Under the pieces are notes generated by a model. The model saw only the letters and a list, made by a program, of their open reading frames with translations. It was not told the origin of the DNA and ran no database searches. Shown piece after piece: positions 12,463 to 24,800 of a DNA stretch of 64,000 bases. Numbering within the stretch: position 1 is the stretch's first letter; each line of letters opens with the position of its first letter. The position numbers and the translations under genes were made by a program. The DNA is from Caenorhabditis elegans (taxonomy: Eukaryota > Nematoda > Chromadorea > Rhabditida > Rhabditidae): NCBI RefSeq assembly GCF_000002985.6, contig NC_003281.10, positions 11,098,001 to 11,162,000 of the forward strand, given 5' to 3'.

Positions 12463-13925
12463 GAATAAGTAGTTCACCGCAAAACAACTTAATTTCAGGA
12501 AGTTGGGGGGTTCAAGTTTAGTCGTATGCACACGTCCTGGCGGACATTATTTATCAGGTTTTGAAACATTCCACCGATGAAATATTTTAAATATATCGAT
12601 TTCGTTTTTTTTCAGTGCATTTTTTTGGAAAAATTTTTTTTTTTGGTTAAAAACCCAAAATTCCTGGGGAATCGCTATATAAAACTTGCAGAAGACGTCC
12701 TGGCGGACATTATCTATCAGGTTTTGAAACATTCCACCGATGAAATATTTTGAATATCGATTTTAATATGCTACCTCTTAAATTGTCCTCAAAACACGTC
12801 GGAGACAGCGGTTTGACGAATTTCCTGTGAATTTCCTGAAAAAAATGTTTGTTTTCAAATATTATGTCAAAAAAATCGAGAAAAAATGAAGAAAAATGAC
12901 AAAAAACACGCATGAACACGGCCTCCTGCGCGTGAAATGCGCCGAGAGACGGCAGAGAAAAAAAGTGACTCTGCGTCTCTCACCTCCACAGCATGGCGAG
13001 AGTAGGCGCCCAAGCGGCTATCTTAAAATGGGTCTGGAATGGAGGAAACTGAATGAATTGAAAAATAAACAAATGGAGGTTATTAGGAATGAAATTATCT
13101 TTCGTTTGAAATAAAATAGGAATAATTTTCTTCATCACGAAACGAAATATCTTGAAAATAATAAAAATTACGGATTCCCGGTAACTTTGGCCCAACTCCG
13201 AAGATTATATGATATTTTTTAAACAAAAATTATTCCACTCTTGTTAAGCTATCGGGACAATATAAAAAACAGACGAAAAAATTGTTTAAAGCTCTAATTT
13301 TTCGACCAACAAAAGTTTGCATTTTGAAAGTTCAGCACTTCCAGCAGAGCAGGGATCGTGAAACATAAAATATTGAAAATCGGACGCAATAAGTTTGTAG
13401 AGAATTTTATTGCGAACATTTTGGGCTAAAAATTTCAAAAAAAGGACCGAAATTGAGAAAGTTATTAATATTTGAAGAGTCACCTCAGTGCTAAATGGAC
13501 CACTTTTCGGAATTTTTCGAACTTTGCAAAAAAGTTTTGGCTTGAACAATAAAATCGGACGCAATAAGTTTGTAGAGAATTTTATTGCCAACATTTTGAG
13601 CTAAAAATTTCAAAAAATGGACCGAAATTGAGAAAGTTATTAATATTTGAAGAGTCACCTCAGTACTAAATTGGCTATTTTTTGAGGTTTTCAATTTTTT
13701 TTAGCAATTTTCCAAAAATAGTTGACTTAAAGTAAAAATTTCGGTGGTTAGGGATTGTTTGTATTTCAATTCCAGTTAAAAGACATTTTTGGGAAAGTGG
13801 ATTAGTCCAGTTTGAAGGGACTTATGTCATGCCAAAGGCTGCGCGCGTTGGTGGCGGCACCTACAGTACCCACTCTACTGCGCCCTCACACTTTGGATGC
13901 TCCTATCTCCGCTCCTATAAAAGTT
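12463..13925. repeat. Repeat block with two internal duplications
   Basis: The motif GGACATTAT..ATCAGGTTTTGAAACATTCCACCGATGA occurs twice (12530-12595 and 12692-12755). The stretch to about 12935 recurs at 29515-29720, including TTTGTTTTCAAATATTATGTC. Positions 13380-13500 and 13556-13675 are near-identical direct repeats offset by about 176 bp. A GC-rich patch near 13840-13920 contains CTCTACTGCGCC. No gene is supported. Confidence 0.6.
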
Positions 13926-15577
13926 ACAAAAAAATTGTTAACTAACAAAATGTTCAGTTTGAAATGGTGAATATTTCTTCTGTTGACAATATTTTTCTAA
14001 CTAGTAAGACAAATTTGTTACAAGCCTCGAAAGTCGTATTTATGAGAAAATCAGAGATCAGTTCATATCTCAAAAAATAAAGACATTAGAAGAAAGTAGT
14101 CAACTACAAATTTGTTAGATATCTTATATAGAGTATGTTTCCAATAGAAAACTCAATGTTAATGTTCAGGATTTGTTGACATGGCCGGTTTAAGATAATC
14201 ACTTTTCAAAAGTCAGAATCTCTATTAGTTTTGTAGATAGAAATGTAGTTCTTGCTGGTAAATGTTGTTTTTTATCTGCTTAACATTTTTTCAGTTGAAC
14301 ACATTTTTGTATCTTCAACGAGAACAGAGATTTGATGGTTTTAAGAGAGAGTACCGTATCTGAGACTTCAATCATCTAATCATAGCTGAATCTTTTTAGT
14401 GGAACGAGATATCAAAAAATTGTCAACTAAAGAAATGTTCACCTATTTGTGATGTTCATTTTGTCAGTTTATCGCTAGTTTCTATCTCCAACGCGAAAAA
14501 AGTTGTAGCTGTTCAAAGTCCATACGATACATCCACTTGCCACGAGAAGAGCGAGAATCAGCCCGAAGCCACAGTCGTACACATTTTCTTTATTTAAACC
14601 GTTCAAATACACTGATAGTATTATATTTAACAATTTTCAATCTAAAAAAATGCTTTTTTGCCCAGAATACTTCTGATTCCATATAATTATTGCGAAAAAT
14701 CACTGAAAAACAGCTCGTATTAACTATTTTTTGTAATTTCCGACTTCCCAGTTTATCAATTTCACTAGTTCTGTGAAAAAAATTCGAAATTTCGTTCAAA
14801 AATAGCAATTCTGGCTCAATTTCATGAATCTCTGTTGAAAGCGGCGGCGAGGCAAGGTGGTCGTCCGCAAACGCGCAAACAAAAAGTGAGAGAGTGTGCG
14901 CTTTTCTCGTGCGGGAGGCCGTGCATGAAAACAACAAAAAATAAGCGAGAAAAAAAACGCGAAATATTGTCGGATCCTCGGCCACGGCCGCGAAACGTTT
15001 TCTCCTCGGCCCTCGTTCAAAAAAAGTTGCAGTGCCAGGATCAATCGAATTTTTATTCTGTTGTGTATTGTATTTTTGATAAGTACTTAATACAATTCCT
15101 TTATCTCAGTTTTCTTAAACTTTTTGAGAAAGAAAAACAAATTAAAGTTCGAAATAATTACATTTAAATCAATATTTTGTTGAACGAATATGGCCTAGAA
15201 ATCGTGTGGTGGCCTAGGTTTCATATGCGCGCTAAATTCAAATTCAGCCACTTTCGTCGATTTCAACGGCTAAATGCTCAATGTTAACGGATTTTTCTCG
15301 TTTTTCTTCTGTAATAATTGGAAGTTTGAGCACCAATACTACATTTTAAAACAATTTCCCCGTTGACGATACTCCTTCTTTAAGCCAATTTTAAGGGAAA
15401 ATTCGATTTTCACAAATTTTCGTCAGAAATCCGCTTTTTCTAAAAGTTTTTGTCTGAAAAATGGGCATTTTCTCAAAAATCTATAACTTTTGCGGCAATT
15501 TTCGCTGAAAAACGTGAAAATTCGAGATTTTCTCGTTTTTACAGTAGAAATTTTCGATTTTTGATAGATTTTTTTTC
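13926..15577. other. No gene recognised; diverged repeats
   Basis: Degenerate copies of TTGT(T/C)AACTAA..AAATGTTCA appear near 13935, 14418 and in related forms between. Around 14930-15035 a stretch with AAAACAACAAAAAATAAGCG and GTTGCAGTG is shared with 29790-29895 and is partly related to 52812-53609. Open frames here lack splice signals or coding character. Confidence 0.4.
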
Positions 15578-15932
15578 TCAGTCACACAAACTCACACACT
15601 GATCGACAAGTTCGACCTTATTCCACCCATTTGCGTTCTTTTTCTTCGAGAAGCTTCCACGACGTTGAGCCTCGACAACCGTATCGGGATCCTGGAAAAA
15701 TTATGGTTTTTAACGGATTTTTATGGTAAAAATCGTAAAAATTAGCCTTCTAATTCAAATTTCTCCGAATTAACCTCAGTACTGGGGGCCATCATGCCGC
15801 CGTTTTCGTTGTTTTTGATTTCCTGTTGAATTTGGAGAGTTGCGTTGAAAATTGCTTGACGCGGGGGCTCTTGATGCTCCAAATAGTGTTGATTATTTAG
15901 AAGCTGACGTGGCGAGCCTCCTGGCACATTCT
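15578..15932 (-). CDS. Orphan 3' end of an unidentified gene (two exons)
   Basis: Two coding-like exons join on the minus strand: 15775-15932 after TTCTTGCAG, and 15578-15691 after TTTTTCCAG, ending in TGA. The frame passes through the splice cleanly (phase 2 at the left edge, phase 0 at the junction). The peptide runs [20 protein letters not shown], then MMAPSTE joined to [18 protein letters not shown] and [12 protein letters not shown]. It is polar and glutamine/asparagine-rich with no domain I recognise. No upstream exon is found before the next gene or repeat, so this may be a detached 3' fragment or a gene whose first exons are too short to see. Confidence 0.4.
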
Positions 15933-17479
15933 CTGCAAGAAAAATCAATAGATTTGATGAATATTAGGCAAAAAATGAGAAGAAAATCTTTAAATTTGAG
16001 TTTAAAATTCGAAGAATAGAGTTCGTGGCAAGACCCATCGCAAGAATTTGTGCATGCTCCTTTAAAACTACTGTAAGTCTCAAGCAATTTTTAAACTTTT
16101 TAAATGAGAATTCGCCAATTCACGGGTTTCTAATTTCCCCCTGTTTTCAAATGGAAGAGGTGGCCGTGAAAAAAGCGAACCTCGACCGGGGGTCGCGACC
16201 GGAAAAACTTAACGAAATTTCGCATTTTCGTTGCTTTCTTCGGTTTCAAAACACGTTTTCAATCGATTTTGCATTTTATTTAATACAAAATCAAACGAAA
16301 ACGTGTTTTGAAACCGAAAAAAGCAACGAAAATGCGAAATTTCGTTGAGTTTTCCCGGTCGCGACCCCCGGTCGAGGTTCGCTTTTTTCACGGCCACCTC
16401 TTCCATTTGAAAACAGGGGGGAAATTAGAAACCCGTGCCAATTTTCAATGAAAATCGGTAAAAATTGGAATTGTTAAATAAAAAAATATATAATTTGAAA
16501 ATTTGAAAAAAAAGACCCGCTAAAATCGTGGCGAGAGCCAATTTAAAGGTTTATTTTTCAAAATTATTGAAAAATAGAGAACAAATATTTTGAGTTTTCC
16601 AGAAAAAAACAGCGAAAAAAAAGGAGTCAAGACTTGGGTGGTTTTTTTTTTTTGAAAAATCATGCACAATTTTCAGTACTCGACTGATAGCACATATACA
16701 CACATAGGAGAGAAGAACATCTAACCCAGGGGTGCGCGGCAATCGAAAATTTCCGGCAATCGGCAATTTCGACAATTGCCGGTTTTCAAAATTTTCGGCA
16801 ATCGGCAATTTCGGCAATTGCCGAAATTGCCGACAATTCGATTGCCGTACGGCAATTGCCGCGCACCCCTGATCTAACCCCCTTGGCGATGCGAAAATAG
16901 CAGTACTGTAATTATAGCCACCGGTCTTTTTTTTGGAATTTTTTTTTTGGTTTCGCGAACGGAAATTCGTAAAAAAAAAGGTAAAATGAAAAAGTAACCA
17001 GTGAAAGTGATTGGGAGGATGCACGGGGTTCTGGCTCGACCCCTCGGTGTATTTTGTGCAAACACCGTCACGCGCAAATGCATACACTTTTTCAACGCGC
17101 TGCGTGAAAATTCCTCTTGCGAGATCAAATATTTTTTCCCGCCATTTTCCAAAATTTTCGAGAGGGGGGTCGAGCCAGAACCCCGTGAGGATGATATATA
17201 TATTGATAAGGGAGACCGGTGGAACGTGAGAATTTTGAATTCCCGCGCTGGACTACGGTAGAAAGGTGAAATTGGAATTTTTTGATAGACTCTGGAATTT
17301 TCGGTTAAAACACGGAATTCTGGCTTCCCTCATGAATCGAAATGGCAGAGTTTGCCGAATTAGGCCATTTTGGGTCGGAGAGATTTTGTGTAGATTTACG
17401 GCGCGTTTTAGTTGTAAAACTACAGTTTGTTGTCCGTGTGGAGTACACGAAAAAAATTGTTTTTGTTTTTTTTGTTGAT
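15933..17479. repeat. Cluster of foldback elements
   Basis: Three palindromic elements are clear. Positions 16121-16437 have about 140-bp arms containing GGTCGCGACCCCCGGTCGAG and little spacer. Positions 16728-16871 begin CAGGGGTGCGCGGCAAT and end with its reverse complement. Positions 17022-17187 have ends CACGGGGTTCTGGCTCGACC in inverted orientation. Positions 17310-17440 relate to 43230-43390 in reverse. No gene is supported. Confidence 0.7.
17022..17187. mobile_element. 166-bp inverted-repeat element, second copy at 27714-27879
   Basis: The terminal arms are CACGGGGTTCTGGCTCGACC and its reverse complement. The interior, including GTATTTTGTGCAAACACCGT, is nearly identical to 27714-27879. 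It is non-coding and MITE-like. Confidence 0.75.
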
Positions 17480-19190
17480 TTGTATAAAATTTTTTGATAC
17501 ATTTTTTTGTAATAAATAATTGAAAAAATACAATAATAAATTATTATACATTCCCACAATTATGCAAGCTTATTTTAAAGACGCATACACTGTTGGGTCT
17601 CGTCACGAATTGCGTGATTTTGGACGCTTCTAGGATCCAAAAGACGTAGATCGTGGCGAGACCTAAAGGTAATTGCCATGACATTTTTTCGACGTATGTA
17701 TAATAAAATTATTATTATCATAAAATGATAAAAAGTTTCTTCAAAGCAAAAAAATAAATTATTACACATTCTCAAAAATATACTCTCCTATTTTAAAGGC
17801 GCATACACTTCTGGGTCCCGCCACGATTCACATAATTTTGGGTTCTTTTAGGATCCAAAAGACGCAGATCGTGGCGAGACCCATCGGAAAAATATGAGTT
17901 TTTTTTTTCGATTGGTAATTTTTTGCAATTTTTGCAAAAAACATGCACCTTTCATCAGCTGGCATTTTTTGGCGAATGTATAATAACACTTTTTTGTCCT
18001 GCCACGATCCACGTAATTTTTAGTGATTTTAAGCTTCAAAAAGTCGAAATCGTGGTGAGACCCAAAGTACAAAAAATGTGTGCGCCTTTAAACTGAGATG
18101 AAATTTTTCGACGAATGTATAATAATTTTTTTCCAAATTTTTCACAGCACCTTATTACAAGATGGCCCAATTGGCCATAGTCCTTCGGCTCGACATTCTT
18201 GAAGAATTTGTAAAAACCCCATTGGTTTTTTTGGCCTGAAAATCTATTAAATTTTGGGACCGAGGCGTGTGAACAAGATAGGAAATAGAGGTGAAAACCT
18301 GAGAAATTATCGATTTTTTTGTATAGCCGTTAAATATAGAATAAAAATGTTGAAAAATTGGTTGAAGCGGAAATGTTTGGGGCAATTTATAAGGGGAAAA
18401 GGGATTTTTAAATTTCTAAATTTTGGAATTTTTCACTAGAAAAGAACCGTTAACTGAGAAAAATTCTAAAAATTAGCTTAAACTCGGCGGAATTTCAATT
18501 TTTTCGAAAAAAACTTGATTATGAAAATTCCAAAAACTTTCCAAAAATTCGAAATTTTGAGCCAGCTTCTTCTAGAAATTTTCTCAAGGAAGTTTCAACA
18601 GAAAAATCAATTTTTTGAGAAGAATATGAATTTTGAGCTCAATTTCACTCAATTTTCAGGGATTTTCTGAAAGTAAAAATTTTCAATTATTTGAGAAAAA
18701 TAGAATTTCCGGATCAACTACACTATAAATTCTAGGAATTCAGGAAAAAAATAAATTCCAAAAAACCGAAATTTTGAGCCAACTTCTTCAGAAAATTAGC
18801 TTAAAATTCGTGGAAATTTAAAAATAAAAATTAACAGATTTTGGGCTCCAAAATACCAAATTTCTGGCTCAATTTCCCTCAATTTTCACGGATTTTCTAA
18901 AAATAAAAATTCTTTAAAAAATACCAAAAAAAAATTTTTGAGCCAGTTTTTTCAAAAAATTAGCTAAAAATCAGAAAAATTCCAAAAATTTTAATTTTTT
19001 CGAGAAATCTGGCCATTTTTTTTTCTATTTTTCAGTAAATGTTTTGGAATTTCCTATAGAAAATCGGGGAAAAATTTAAAAATCCAAATTTTTAAAAAAA
19101 GAAGTTGGGCTCCAAGAATCCCCTGAAAATGGGAATTTTGGGCCGATTTTTACGGAATTTTTACAATAAAAAAACGGAGGAAAGTGCAAA
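17480..19190 (+). repeat. Segmental duplicate block B1 (partner 1160-3060)
   Basis: This is the direct-orientation partner of 1160-3060, with the same GAGACCC-family element cluster (17545-18130), the shared CACCTTATTACAAGATGGCC, and the same run of GAAATTTTGAGCCA-type A/T-tract DNA. It lies directly downstream of the 3' end of the complete zinc-finger/RMD-like gene. No gene is visible in it. Confidence 0.75.
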
Positions 19191-19234
19191 CGGAAAAATG
19201 AGACACAGAAAATAAAATGGAAATAAAAGAAGGA

Positions 19235-21199
19235 TCAAATTGAGCACAAGTCAAGGGCGTCGGCGAGCAACTCTTTCTCGATATCGTTCGACGGGTCCAT
19301 TTTGAGTGCGAGCTGAAACATTCCAATGGCGGCTTCTTTGTTTTCATTGTAAAGAAGCGCTTTGCCCAGGTGTACAATATTATCGATCCAATACGGTATG
19401 AGATCGAAAGCGGATCTGAACTGATAAATGGCATCGTCGATAGCGTCATATGGGGTGGCATAATGATGAATTAACTGTTGTCGGTCAGACTCCCAAATCT
19501 CCAGTGCTGAAAGAGCCCAACGGCCAAGAATATTATTGTACATTGCATTTTTTCCTGCCTGGATAGAGATGGCACGATCGAGATATTGTCTGCAGTGTCT
19601 CATCTCCAGATTCTTTTCATCGCCTTCAAGATATTCGATTGCCTTTCCTGACATCACAGCGGCCCAATGAGCAGCCAAGATGTTGTACGAATCGGTGTTC
19701 CAGGCTTCGGTAGCGTACATCTTTCCTTTGATTATGATGTCCTTTCTCTTTTCCTTCTCAACAAAATTTCCAATTTTTGTACACAATTTTGCCAAACGAC
19801 AGAGAAGATCGATGGACTTCTCTCCAGAATCGTATCTCTGCAAATTTCGAATTTTATTTCATTGTTTAAATACAAATGAATAGTCTACCATCTTTAAAGC
19901 TTCAAAACAGTCGATATAGAAGTCACGAGTAATCATTGGAGAATCAACGACAGCAATCTGAAATCGAATAATTTTTCGTTAAAAAGAGTATCAAAATTTT
20001 AAAACTGTCACATCAAATTTGAATTTAGCCAAGCCCGTGAAAAATTCCCTCTCGATTTCGGATGCCAAAAATTGGCTCGAATCGAGAGATATTCGGGAGA
20101 TGCTGGAATCAAATAAGACCTACTTTCTTTTAGATTTCCGCCGATCACCACAAAAATGAAAAGAGTGGGTAATACATGGCGGCCGACAACCCACGGGTTC
20201 CGCGCCTCGCTCTAAATTAAGTCAATTAAGCCACACCCTATCAGTTGGTGTGCTTTTGAAGGGCGTGGCTTAATTTACTTAATTTATAGCGAGGCGCGGA
20301 ACCCGTGGGTTGTCGGCCGCGATATATTACCCACTCTTTTCATTTTTGTGGTGATCGGCGGAAATCTAAAAGAAAGTAGGTCTTATTTGATTCCAGCATC
20401 TCCCGAATATCTCTCGATTCGAGCCAATTTTCGGCATCCGAAATCGAGCGGAGTTTTTCGCGGGCTTGGCTGGATTCAAATTTAAGGTGACAGTTTTAAT
20501 ATTTTACTTTTAATATAATACTTAACTGTATAAAAAACCTGAACTGCCTACTGTAGAACTGGCGTCGATGTATTGGCTTGCTATTTGTAATTTTCTGATC
20601 AAATTGTGACAGCGAAATTCAAGTTGTTGTCATTTTTGTGATTTCTTTTAATTTTTATCGAATGATTTCCGTAAGTCGCCGCTAGTGATACAGTAGTCTT
20701 TGAAAAAGTTACTGTAGTTTTCGATACAAGATATTTTGCGCAAAACGCATTCTCAGATAAAATAAAATTATCATCTGCTCCTTACCAGCTTTTCCGTGCT
20801 CGTGTTTCCCCAATGACGAATAACCGCTCGCATGATCACTGAATTGAATTCTTCAATCACATCACCGGATACTCTCACTGCTGCAATTATGGAATCTACA
20901 ATTCTGAAATATTATATTTATTTTAGCTCTGAGATAACAACAATACCTAGTATTTCTAATTTTTGGATCATCGAATGTTTGAGCATTTTCGTGAGCTAAA
21001 AGAGTATGCTCTTTGGCCTCTTCTGCAGAGCCAAAGCTCTCTTCGCACTCTGAACACATGTGTTCCAGATGATGATCCGCAGTGAGATGATCGTCCCTGA
21101 AACAAAAACCGGTGATTATGCAATACAATGTTTGACTTACAGTTTGGAAAGCGAAAAAAGTCCACAATCTCCACGTGGGCACGCAAAAGTGTGAGCCAT
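19235..21199 (-). CDS. C2H2 zinc-finger / RMD-like TPR protein (complete copy)
   Basis: Five exons: 21141-21199, 20947-21096, 20786-20903, 19889-19957 and 19235-19837, giving 332 residues. The start MAHTFACPRGDC was chosen because it is the only frame that splices through. Residues about 7-33 and 34-57 form two C2H2-type fingers; the second reads CSEC, then H-x4-H with 12 residues between C and H. The rest (about 70-332) resembles the regulator-of-microtubule-dynamics (RMD) helical-repeat family: AAHWAAVMSGKAIEYLEG, then HYATPYDAIDDAIYQFRSAF and HLGKALLYNENKEAAIGMF. RMD proteins are described as binding microtubules in C. elegans. N-terminal zinc fingers are not part of the usual family architecture as I know it. 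Intron 3 holds a 0.53-kb foldback absent from the duplicate. It is divergent from the TEX10-like gene about 600 bp away. Confidence 0.8.
19297..21127 (+). repeat. Segmental duplicate block B2 (partner 7112-8427)
   Basis: Direct-orientation partner of 7112-8427, covering exons 2-5 of the zinc-finger/RMD-like gene. It is nearly identical by eye except for the foldback insertion at 19988-20521 and a few changes near the left breakpoint. Confidence 0.85.
19988..20521. mobile_element. 0.53-kb foldback element with an empty site in the duplicate
   Basis: The arms are about 240-250 bp and pair closely: AAAACTGTCAC near 20004 with GTGACAGTTTT near 20489, and GGAACCCGTGGGTTGTCGGC near 20300 with its complement near 20190. 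The spacer is about 40 bp. The duplicate at 7820 lacks it and reads straight through AAAAAGAGTACTTAACTG, so it inserted after the duplication, probably at TA. Confidence 0.85.
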
Positions 21200-21802
21200 T
21201 TTATGTTCAAAAATAAAAATCTGAAAGTTCAAAAAATTAGGAATATTTCAGAACATTCATGCCATATAAATTACGAGCCTTCAGAATCACTAAATTTTTT
21301 AGGAGGACGAATGTGTGAAAGATATATGAAACTATAATACGTGAAAAATATTTATAAGAGTAAAACGTCGTTTAAAAATGAGAAAAAAGAAGATAAAATG
21401 CGGTAAAACACCGCGAAATTATTCAAATCACTCGATTCGCGCCTTTTTCCTATGCGCAGTAGAGCGCTTTTGCTTTGGAGACGTTGCTGTATTATGAGAT
21501 AAATGAGTGTGCAGAAACGGGAACGCAGGATAATTATAAATTATTGTAAGGATCTGATTTGAGCATAGTGGGAAAAATTTTAACAATTTGGTTTTCAATT
21601 TATTTTAACTCTGAATAAAAGAAAATATTAAAAATTGGGCGTGATGTTTCTATTTATGGGAATAATTTTCTCTCGAATCAATATCTATGAAACTTGCACT
21701 TCACCGAGGCGTGGTCTCTCCTCTCTTTTTTTTTCCTTTGCCATTTTCGCATTTTTCTTGTTATTCTCTCAAGAAACACGCGAAAATTAACATTTTTTGC
21801 AG
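21200..21802. promoter_or_regulatory. Divergent promoter region of the RMD-like and TEX10-like genes
   Basis: About 600 bp separate the two opposed ATGs. It contains ATGCGCAGTAGAGCGCTTTT (21453-21472). The core GCAGTAGAGCGC also occurs, in reverse, about 130 bp upstream of the pola-1 ATG. The plus-strand side ends in ACATTTTTTGCAG directly before the TEX10-like ATG, a trans-splice-type acceptor. Confidence 0.45.
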
Positions 21803-24800
21803 ATGGTGACCAAAAAGAAGGCACGGAAAAACGAAGATTTCAAAAAAGTCAAGCTGAAGGTGGGAAAAAAGCTGAAAAAAACGACGACCACCGACACGAC
21901 TATCAAAGGTGAGTTTTCACCCGATTTTCGCGAATTTTAATTCATTTTTTCAGCAAAACGAGTAGTATTGGCGACTCAGTTGGAGGAAAAAGTGGAAACA
22001 GATGATAATCCACTTAGTTTCCGTGGTCTAACGCTCGATGAGCTCTGCAAGCAGATGGGGCACTTTAATGCGGTAATTTTTCGCTGAATATCGATCAAAA
22101 TTAATAAATTCTCGTTCAGAAAGTGAAAATGAACGCTATTCAAGGACTAAAACAGATTTTAACGTCTCGCCCGGATCTTGTCAACGTCCAGTTGAGGCTT
22201 TTGGTTCCCTGCGTGGCTGTGCACGTGGCTGACGCTTCTTTCGAGCCCTCCACACGTCAGAATCTACTGAATCTCTACAAAATTCTGTGTACAGCTTCAA
22301 TTCAAGCAATGTCGGCTCATATCACACTTTTCCTGTCCCACGTGCTCCGCGCTCTAACGAATATCGTCACAGAGTGAGTGGATTTTTTCTGAAAAATGGG
22401 AAATTTTGAATTTTCAGAGTCCGCCACCTCGCACTGAGCACACTTTCGGTGCTTCTCGATCGATATCCGAGCCTTTGCCGGAATCATGCCGATCTCTTCC
22501 CCTGTTTTATCAATTATCTGGGCAGTTCGAAGCGTCTGGCGTGGAATAAGCCGGGATTAATCGATACAATTCTCAATTTCATCAATGTTCGTAGTTTTTT
22601 GCCTGGAAATTGCGAAAAATTCACTAGAAATTCGAGAAAATCGATTTTAAACTGCATTTTTATGTGTGGTCCTGGAAAACACAAAAAAACCAGAAAAAAA
22701 TGAAGAAAAATCGATAAAAAATCCGATTTTGCAGCAAGAATCAGAGCAAAATTGCAATTTTGCGCTGAAAAAACTTAAAAAATGGATTAAATTCTGTATC
22801 TTTCGGTAAAAATCTTGGAAGTTGACTGAAAATCCGAAAAATAAATTTTTAAACTTGAACTTTCTGTTTAAAACACAAATTTTCGACTGAAAACTAGTGA
22901 AAAATTCAAATTTTGTGGTTAAAAAAGCTGAAAACTCAGCGATTTCCCAGAAAATTGATATTTTTCAGTAAAAATCTTAGAAGTTGGCTGAAAATCCGAA
23001 AAATACATTTTTTAAATTGCAATTTTCAGTTGAAAACTCCAAAAAATTACTAAAAACCACAAAATTTTGACCGAAACCTGTTAAAAATGGCAATTTTATT
23101 GTAAAAAAGCTGAAAATTCACTGGCATCTAGTTTTTTTTCAGAAAAAATACTGAAAATTGACGAAATTTGCAGTTTTTTCAGTGAAAATCTGGAAAAAAT
23201 GCACGAAATCTCGTAATTATTTCATTTAAAAGCTTGAAAATTCGCTGAAAACTCTAAAAAACTTCGAAAAAATATTTTTTTTTTCTTTCAGATTTACGAT
23301 ATAAATCGAGAACGACACGTGGATCCTTCCACCCTGGAAATCCGATTCGAAAATGAGAAAATCGAGGGAAAAAGTGATTTGAAACGAGTTTTTGTGCAGG
23401 TTTTTGCAATTTTTCCACGTAAAAAAGCCTAAAATTCCATAAATTTCAGAATCCCGACGTGAGCCCATTCGAATTTGGAGTTGTGAGCTCATCGAAATCC
23501 AATGCAGTTTCACCATTTGAGCTGCCGGATGCTTTGCTCAATTTGGCAAATGTACTGGCGCCAATTATTTGTACGGATTTTGCAGATTTTTAGCTAAAAA
23601 TCGGGAATTTTGAGTAGAAAACCGATGAAAATCCAGGAAATTTGCTTTAAAATTGCTCCGAAACCGCTAAAATTGATCACAGTTCGTAATTTTCCGTCGA
23701 AAATCAGGAATTTTGCTGAAAAATCGGCCATTTTAGCTTAAAAACCCAAGAATTTCTCTCTTAGCTGAAAATCCACTAAATTTGTTTAAAAAAATGTCCA
23801 AAAAAATCTGAAAATGGGATTTTGAAAGCATTTAACCGATTTTCAGACTGAAAAATCGAAAATTTTCAATAAAACTTCATAAAAGTGAGCTCAAAATGCT
23901 CCAAAAAAGCAGAAAAACTTAAATTTTAGCGAAAAATTACAATTTTCAGCTGTCTTCCAACGTTTCTATGCATTTTTCACAATTTTTGAGGTGAAAATCC
24001 AGCAATTTCGCTTGAAAAATATTCCGAAATCGGTAAAATTGATTGGTAACTCCGAATTTTCCGTCGAAAATCAGGAATTTTGATGAAAAATCAGGCATTT
24101 TAGCTTAAAAACCCAAGAATTTCCCTACTTTCTCTGTATAATCCAGAAATTTTTGTTTAAAAATGCCCTCAAAATAGCTGAAATTACGATTTTAAGAGCA
24201 TTTAACTGATTTTTCAGACTGAAAATTCGAAAATGTTCAATTAAAATTTGATAAAAATGAGCTCAAAATGCTCAAAAAAAGAAGAAAAACCGGATTTTTT
24301 TTGGAAAAAAATCACAATTTTCAGCTTTTTTCCAAATTTCTATGTAATTAACAATTTTTGAGGTGAAAATCCAGCAATTTCGCTTGAAAAATGTTCCGAA
24401 ACCGCTAAAATTTATCGGATTTCCGAATTTTCCGACGAAAATTAGGAATTTTGCTGAAAAATCGGGCATTTTAGCTTAAAAACCCAGCTGTTTTCCAACG
24501 TTTCTATGCAGTTTTCACAATTTTTGAGGTGAAAATCCAACAATTTCGCTTCAAAAATGCTCCGAAATTTAGGGAAAATCCGAGAATTTCAAAAAAAAAA
24601 AAAGTTTTCGCACAGAAAATTCTATTTTTACGAAGCAATTTGCGCATTATTATAATAATGCGCAAATTGCGTCGTAAAAAACTATAGTTAAAATCTGCAG
24701 AAAAATCGGCTATTTTAGCTTGAAAACCGAGGATTTACCTGAAAAACCCAGAAATTTTCCTGTAAAACTGTATGAAATCCGATAAAATCGGTTTTTAGTG

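Noticed and set aside
14590..15167. Overlapping frames of 82-131 residues on both strands
   Set aside because: They cross the repeat shared with 29790-29895, and neither frame has a plausible splice structure.
16551..17152. Minus-strand frames of 178 and 92 residues
   Set aside because: They run through two palindromic elements (16728-16871 and 17022-17187) and contain homopolymer-encoded runs; no conserved domain.
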